Source: Burkholderiales bacterium
Lineage (GTDB): Bacteria > Pseudomonadota > Gammaproteobacteria > Burkholderiales > Burkholderiaceae_E
Length of the DNA: 64,000 nt
Assembly: GCA_026399875.1 (NCBI GenBank)
Contig: JAPLQF010000025.1
Span: forward strand, 248,001-312,000
Reading direction: 5' to 3'
In this document: positions 57,363-64,000 of the stretch, piece by piece
Numbering within the stretch: the stretch's first letter is position 1
Layout: each line of letters opens with the position of its first letter
The notes under the pieces: generated by a model
What the model saw: the letters and a program-made list of their open reading frames with translations, nothing else
What the model was told of the DNA's origin: nothing
Databases searched by the model: none
Position numbers and translations under genes: made by a program

Positions 57363-59747
57363 GTGGCTCGCGCCTCCGCCTCCGCCATCGACGGCGTGTC
57401 GGGTCGAAGCGGCCCGGGCAACCGGTCACTGCTTCCCGAGCGGGCGCTGGTTCTGCTGCGTGAGGCTCGCTGGCTGGTGCTCTGCGCCACGGCGATGTTT
57501 CTGGTCCTGATCCTGATCAGCTACAACAAGGGCGACCCGGGCTGGTCGAATGCGGTCGCGAGTCGCGATGTTCACAATTTCGGTGGGCGCCTGGGCGCCT
57601 GGCTCGCCGACCTGCTGCTTTATCTTTTCGGCGCCTGCTCCTATCTGCTTGCCGTTTTCATGCTGATGCGAGTCGTGTCGGGCTATCGCCACCTGAACGC
57701 CGCACGCCTGGTCGATCGTCGTCAGGCGCTCGATGAGACCCTTTTTGGTTGGGATCGCTGGCTGGGATTCGCACTCCTGTTTGTCGGATGCCTGGCGCTC
57801 GAGTCGTCCCGCCTGGGCAGCTTGCCGATGCAGTTGCCGCTCGCGCCGGGCGGCGTCGTCGGGCATCTGCTTGCCCAGCCGGCGCTGGTGCATCTTGGAG
57901 CGGCCGGCGGCACCTTGCTGATGCTGCTCACTGCTGCGGTCGGCTTTTCGCTGGCCACAGGTCTGTCCTGGCTCACTATTTTCGAGAAAGTGGGCGGGGC
58001 GCTCGAAGGCGTGGTGTTTTTCTTCCTCAACCGCCGCGAAGCGCATCGTGACCGTCTTGCAGGCGAGCTCGCGGCGACGGTTCGCACCGAGACGGTCGAG
58101 GTCAAGCGCAAGATTCTGAGCGATGACCCCGAGCCGGTGCGCATCGAGCGTCAGTCGGTTGCAGTCGAACTCTCCGAGCGCGCCCAGCGCGAGCGCCAGC
58201 AGCCGCTCTTTGCCGATCTGCCGGCCGATACCGAGCTGCCGCCGATCTCGCTACTCGATCCGCCGGTGATCTCGCACGATACCGTCTCGCCCGAGACGCT
58301 CGAATTCACCTCCCGGCTTATTGAGAAGAAGCTCTCTGACTTTGGCGTCACCGCCAATGTCGTGGCGGCATATCCCGGCCCGGTCATCACCCGCTACGAG
58401 ATCGAGCCGGCCACCGGCATCAAGGGCTCGACCATTGTCAATCTGTCGAAAGATCTGGCCCGAGCCCTGTCGCTCACCTCCATCCGGGTGGTCGAGACCA
58501 TTCCCGGCAAGAGCCTGATGGGCCTGGAGCTGCCCAATCCGCGCCGTCAGGCGGTGCGACTGTCAGAGATCCTCGGATCTCAGGTCTACGCCGACTCCAA
58601 TTCTCCAATCACACTGGCGCTCGGCCACGACATCGCCGGGCGGCCGATGGTCGCCGATCTGGCCAAGATGCCCCATCTGCTGGTGGCCGGCACCACCGGT
58701 TCGGGCAAGTCGGTCGGCATCAATGCGATGTTGCTGTCCTTGCTCTACAAGTCCGAACCCTCGCAGGTCCGGATGATCATGATCGACCCGAAAATGCTTG
58801 AGCTGAGCACCTATGAGGGCATTCCTCATCTGCTGGCGCCAGTGGTCACCGATATGCGCCAGGCCGGTCATGCGCTCAACTGGTGTGTCGGCGAGATGGA
58901 GCGCCGCTATCGCCTGATGAGCAAGCTCGGTGTACGCAATCTGTCGGGCTACAACGCCAAGATTGCCGAGGCCGCCAAGCGTGGCGAACACATTTCCAAT
59001 CCTTTTTCGCTGACGCCCGATGCGCCCGAGCCCCTTGGAAATCTGCCGGTGATCGTCGTCGTCCTCGATGAGCTGGCCGACCTGCTGATGGTGGTCGGCA
59101 AGAAGATCGAAGCGCTGATCGCCCGACTTGCGCAAAAGGCGAGGGCGGCCGGCATCCATCTGATCCTGGCCACGCAGCGTCCGTCGGTCGATGTAATCAC
59201 CGGTCTGATCAAGGCGAATATCCCCACCCGCATCGCCTTCCAGGTCTCCTCCAAGATCGATTCGCGGACCATCCTCGATCAGATGGGCGCCGAAGCGCTG
59301 CTGGGGCAGGGCGACATGCTCTATATGCCGCCCGGCACCGGCCTGCCGGTCCGGGTTCACGGCGCCTATGTGGCCGACGAGGAGGTCCACCGCGTGGTCG
59401 CCCACTGGAAGGAGCGCGGTGGCGAGCCCGATTATGTCGAAGGCATGCTCGACGGCGCCCTCTCGGGCGAGTCGATCGATACCGGCAGTGCGGTTGGTTT
59501 CGGTGGCCTGCAGACCACGCTTCAGGAAGCCGGTGTCGACGGCGAGTCCGATGCCCTCTACGACCAGGCGGTCGCGGTCGTCCTGCAGCACAAGCGGGCC
59601 TCGATCTCGCTGGTACAGCGGCATCTGCGAATCGGCTACAACCGTGCAGCCAGGCTGCTTGAGCAGATGGAGAAATCCGGTGTGGTGTCCGCCATGGCCA
59701 CCAACGGCAATCGCGACATCATCGTGCCGCGTCGCGAAGGCGATTGA
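57363..59747 (+). CDS. ftsK: DNA translocase FtsK
   Basis: A 794-residue septal DNA pump. Four hydrophobic segments lie within the first 190 residues (from [17 protein letters not shown]), then a linker, and the RecA-like motor with Walker [13 protein letters not shown] and Walker [11 protein letters not shown]. The C-terminal gamma winged-helix ([20 protein letters not shown]) recognises KOPS. The GTG at 57363 is chosen because it follows the previous stop by 7 nt and gives a normal N-terminus. It positions chromosome dimers for XerCD. Confidence 0.93.
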   Translation: MARASASAIDGVSGRSGPGNRSLLPERALVLLREARWLVLCATAMFLVLILISYNKGDPGWSNAVASRDVHNFGGRLGAWLADLLLYLFGACSYLLAVFMLMRVVSGYRHLNAARLVDRRQALDETLFGWDRWLGFALLFVGCLALESSRLGSLPMQLPLAPGGVVGHLLAQPALVHLGAAGGTLLMLLTAAVGFSLATGLSWLTIFEKVGGALEGVVFFFLNRREAHRDRLAGELAATVRTETVEVKRKILSDDPEPVRIERQSVAVELSERAQRERQQPLFADLPADTELPPISLLDPPVISHDTVSPETLEFTSRLIEKKLSDFGVTANVVAAYPGPVITRYEIEPATGIKGSTIVNLSKDLARALSLTSIRVVETIPGKSLMGLELPNPRRQAVRLSEILGSQVYADSNSPITLALGHDIAGRPMVADLAKMPHLLVAGTTGSGKSVGINAMLLSLLYKSEPSQVRMIMIDPKMLELSTYEGIPHLLAPVVTDMRQAGHALNWCVGEMERRYRLMSKLGVRNLSGYNAKIAEAAKRGEHISNPFSLTPDAPEPLGNLPVIVVVLDELADLLMVVGKKIEALIARLAQKARAAGIHLILATQRPSVDVITGLIKANIPTRIAFQVSSKIDSRTILDQMGAEALLGQGDMLYMPPGTGLPVRVHGAYVADEEVHRVVAHWKERGGEPDYVEGMLDGALSGESIDTGSAVGFGGLQTTLQEAGVDGESDALYDQAVAVVLQHKRASISLVQRHLRIGYNRAARLLEQMEKSGVVSAMATNGNRDIIVPRREGD

Positions 59748-59771
59748 TCGGGCCGGGGTAACATCGATCGG

Positions 59772-60476
59772 ATGAATCTTTCCCCTATCTTCTTTGCCGG
59801 CCCCGCCGATCTCGCGGGCATTCGCATCGGGCACAAGGCTACACGCGCCGCCCCACGCTGGGCCGCGCGCCTGTCGGTGCTCTGTCTCATCGCCCTGTCG
59901 CTGTGTCCATCGCTTGCAATGGCGTCGGCCATCGAACAGCTTCGCAGCTTCGCCTCCGGCACCAGCTCGGCACGCGGCGAATTCCTGCAGCAGCAGGTGC
60001 GTGCCAACGGGCGGGCGGGGGAGGCCTCAAGCGGCACCTTCGCCTTTACCCGTCCGGGTCGATTCCGCTGGGAGGTGCTCAAGCCTTTCGAGCAGCTGAT
60101 CGTCACCGACGGCGAGCGGGTCCATTTCTACGACAAGGACCTCAAGCAGGTGACCGTGCGCAAGGTGACCGAGGCGGTGGGTGCAACGCCGGCGGCGATC
60201 CTCTTCGGCTCCAACGACCTCGAGACGAATTTCACCATCAAGGATCTCGGCGCCAGCGAAGGCGTCGAGTGGCTCGAGGCGGTGCCGCGCAGCAAGGAGT
60301 CGGGTTTCGACCGGATCCGGATCGGCTTTCGCACCGGTCTGCCGGTCGCCATGGAAGTGCTCGATTCGTTCGGGCAGACCACCCGATTCGTCTTTCGCGC
60401 CATCGACCGCAATCCCAAGCTCGATGCCGGGCTGTTTCGCTTCACCGCGCCCCCCGGCGTCGACGTGGTTCAGTAG
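59772..60476 (+). CDS. lolA: Outer-membrane lipoprotein carrier protein
   Basis: A 234-residue periplasmic chaperone with a signal peptide whose core is about residues 33-48 and cleavage near MASA. LolA blocks: FAFTRPGRFRWEV and FTIKDLGASEGVEW. The N-terminus before the signal core is unusually long (about 30 residues), so a later start may be used. It ferries lipoproteins from LolCDE to LolB. Confidence 0.88.
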   Translation: MNLSPIFFAGPADLAGIRIGHKATRAAPRWAARLSVLCLIALSLCPSLAMASAIEQLRSFASGTSSARGEFLQQQVRANGRAGEASSGTFAFTRPGRFRWEVLKPFEQLIVTDGERVHFYDKDLKQVTVRKVTEAVGATPAAILFGSNDLETNFTIKDLGASEGVEWLEAVPRSKESGFDRIRIGFRTGLPVAMEVLDSFGQTTRFVFRAIDRNPKLDAGLFRFTAPPGVDVVQ

Positions 60477-60483
60477 CGTCGCC

Positions 60484-61797
60484 ATGGCTGTCGCCGACCT
60501 GTTTTCGCGCGACCCCACGCCACCGCTGGCGGAAGCGATGCGTCCGAAGGTGCTCGATGAGGTCATCGGACAGTCGGATCTGCTGGGAGAGGGCAAGCCC
60601 TTGAAGCTGGCCTTCCTGTCGGGCAAACCCCATTCGATGATCCTGTGGGGCCCGCCCGGGGTCGGAAAAACCACGCTTGCACGTCTGACCGCGCATGCCT
60701 TCGACTGCGAGTTCATTGCCCTGTCGGCGGTGTTTTCCGGCGTCAAGGACATCCGCGCAGCCATGGAGCAGGCCCAGCAGAACCTGTCGCAGGGCAAGCA
60801 CACCATCCTGTTCGTCGATGAGATTCATCGCTTCAACAAGTCGCAGCAAGACGCGCTGCTGCCGTATGCCGAATCCGGGCTGGTGACCTTCATCGGAGCC
60901 ACCACCGAAAACCCTTCGTTCGAAGTCAATTCGGCGCTGCTCTCGCGTGCTCAGGTCTATGTCCTGAAGTCGCTGACCGATGACGAGCTCAGACAGCTGT
61001 TCAATCGGGCGAAAGTCAAGGTGCTGGGCGATCTGCAGTTTGAAGAGGCTGCGATCGAGACCCTGGTGGCCTATGCCGATGGCGATGCAAGACGTCTGCT
61101 GAATCTGCTCGAGCAATGCCTGACCGCAGCTGGTGCGGCGGGGGTCAGGACGGTCGACGCCGAATTCATCCAGAACGCCCTGACGCTCAATGCGCGGCGT
61201 TTTGACAAGGGTGGCGACGATTTCTACGATCAGATCTCGGCCCTGCACAAGTCGGTGAGAGGGTCTCATCCTGATGCGGCGCTCTACTGGCTGACGCGCA
61301 TGCTCGATGGCGGAGCCGATCCCAAGTACCTATCGCGCCGGATCATCCGCATGGCCTGGGAAGACATCGGCCTGGCCGATCCGCGCGCCATGCAAATTGC
61401 CAACGATGCCGCGCTCACCTACGAGCGTCTGGGCTCGCCCGAAGGCGAACTGGCGTTGGGCCAGGCGGTGATCTATCTGGCGATCGCCGCCAAGAGCAAC
61501 GCCGGCTACACCGCCTTCAACAAGGCCCGTGCTTTCGTAAAGCAGGACAAAAGCCGCGAGGTGCCGGTCCATCTGCGAAATGCGCCAACCAAGCTCATGA
61601 AAGAGCTGGGCTACGGACATGACTACCGTTATGCCCATGATGAGCCGGATGCCTATGCCGCAGGCGAAACCTATCTGCCCGAGGGCATCGCCGATCCGCA
61701 CTGGTATCGGCCGGTGGCGCGGGGGCTTGAGGCCCGCATCGGCGAGAAGATGGACTACCTCAAGAGCCTTGACGACAAGGCCAGAAAACCCGGGTAG
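60484..61797 (+). CDS. rarA: Replication-associated recombination protein A (MgsA/RarA)
   Basis: A 437-residue AAA+ clamp-loader-like ATPase acting at stalled forks. Walker A is GPPGVGKTT, Walker B is [14 protein letters not shown], sensor 1 is [12 protein letters not shown], and the C-terminal MgsA domain has [12 protein letters not shown]. The ATG at 60484 lies 7 nt after lolA; the longer frame begins inside lolA. Confidence 0.94.
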   Translation: MAVADLFSRDPTPPLAEAMRPKVLDEVIGQSDLLGEGKPLKLAFLSGKPHSMILWGPPGVGKTTLARLTAHAFDCEFIALSAVFSGVKDIRAAMEQAQQNLSQGKHTILFVDEIHRFNKSQQDALLPYAESGLVTFIGATTENPSFEVNSALLSRAQVYVLKSLTDDELRQLFNRAKVKVLGDLQFEEAAIETLVAYADGDARRLLNLLEQCLTAAGAAGVRTVDAEFIQNALTLNARRFDKGGDDFYDQISALHKSVRGSHPDAALYWLTRMLDGGADPKYLSRRIIRMAWEDIGLADPRAMQIANDAALTYERLGSPEGELALGQAVIYLAIAAKSNAGYTAFNKARAFVKQDKSREVPVHLRNAPTKLMKELGYGHDYRYAHDEPDAYAAGETYLPEGIADPHWYRPVARGLEARIGEKMDYLKSLDDKARKPG

Positions 61798-61878
61798 CGC
61801 ATTGCCGTCGTCACGGCAGCATTGGGCGATGCACCGGTGTTGCCCGGCGTGCAAGTGGCGACGGCTCACCGACGTTAG

Positions 61879-63204
<1,326 letters not shown>

Positions 63205-63208
63205 GCAT

Positions 63209-63385
63209 TCAGGACGCCGGGCGCCTCAGGATCCGAGTCACTGCAATGGCGCTGATCGCACCGATCGCCGGTCCGGCAAATCTTGCGAGTTCATCGAGGC
63301 TGGTTTCATAGAGGCCAAACATGGCCAGGATCGGGATGAGCAGGGCGAGGACGATCAGCAGGCTCAGGGCGTGGGAGGATTTCAT
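63209..63385 (-). CDS. Small predicted membrane protein
   Basis: A 58-residue frame with two hydrophobic stretches (SLLIVLALLIPILAMFGLY and FAGPAIGAISAIAV) and a basic end (RILRRP). It is part of a longer frame that upstream runs across the tRNA-Ser gene in antisense, so the ATG at 63385 is preferred. Only a weak GAG-type ribosome binding site is seen. No family was recognised. Confidence 0.5.
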   Translation of the reverse strand: MKSSHALSLLIVLALLIPILAMFGLYETSLDELARFAGPAIGAISAIAVTRILRRPAS

Positions 63386-63606
63386 CGCAGGACTCGCGGT
63401 CAGTGGCAGGCGTTGCGAGAGTAAGGCGTGCGATGCGTTGCGACCGCTTTGGCGGCCTCTCGACCGCATGAGTGGTGCATCAGGGCAGACATGCGGCTCG
63501 CACAACAGCGCGGCAGTTGCTGTGATAGAGCGTGCTAGAATCGCCGGCTTGACTGCCTGACTTGACGGCTGAGGTGTTCCTGCAGCGTCGCGTTCGTAAA
63601 GACCCC

Positions 63607-64000
<394 letters not shown>

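Overview
This window looks like chromosomal DNA of a high-GC betaproteobacterium, probably of the Burkholderiales. Supporting signs are a betaproteobacterial-type proteasome homologue (BPH), the DUF482/nadE/glnB neighbourhood, a trxB-smr / ftsK-lolA-rarA-serS block, a TRAP transporter and tricarballylate genes. I see no phage, insertion sequence or CRISPR array. This is an inference from gene content and was not tested by any search.

Layout. 1-10.1 kb: mainly minus-strand oxidoreductases. These are a left-truncated metallo-beta-lactamase/alkylsulfatase-family protein, two medium-chain dehydrogenases, a VOC protein, an MFS exporter, serA and serC for serine synthesis, and an aldo/keto reductase. 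A small copper-chaperone-like gene and an SDR lie on the plus strand. 10.1-13.1 kb: a gene-poor gap, a small lipoprotein, an exported M48 metalloprotease and a PRISE-family reductase. 13.2-18.7 kb: a complete branched-chain-amino-acid-type ABC transporter (livKGFHM) running without a gap into an epoxide hydrolase. 18.7-22.6 kb: a redoxin-family gene with an in-frame TGA at the active-site cysteine position (candidate selenoprotein), then tcuB and tcuA. 22.8-28.2 kb: a VWA/DUF58/MoxR/trypsin-like protease cluster and an acyl-CoA-dehydrogenase-fold enzyme. 28.4-30.2 kb: a zeta-class GST/maleylacetoacetate isomerase, a CBS protein, a cupin and tRNA-Arg(ACG).

30.3-40.4 kb holds the pyruvate dehydrogenase genes aceE, aceF and lpd, with the BPH proteasome homologue inserted between aceF and lpd. 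A TakP-like TRAP transporter follows, which may import a 2-oxo acid. 40.5-48.2 kb is argH divergent from algZ-algR-hemC-hemD-hemX-hemY: arginine synthesis, a LytTR two-component system and early haem synthesis. 48.2-50.5 kb carries an SDR and an aldehyde-dehydrogenase homologue that lacks the catalytic cysteine. 50.6-64 kb is housekeeping: ppa, a DUF482 protein, nadE, glnB, DUF4126, smr, trxB, a Crp/Fnr regulator, ftsK, lolA, rarA, serS and tRNA-Ser(CGA).

The best lead for something unusual is the redoxin gene at 18732-19838. Its reading frame is intact on both sides of a single TGA at the position where redoxins carry the catalytic Cys. A hairpin resembling a bacterial SECIS element follows directly. 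Next come the BPH gene inside the pyruvate dehydrogenase operon and two enzyme homologues that have lost hallmark active-site residues: the ALDH at 49012-50463 and the MBL-fold protein at the left edge.
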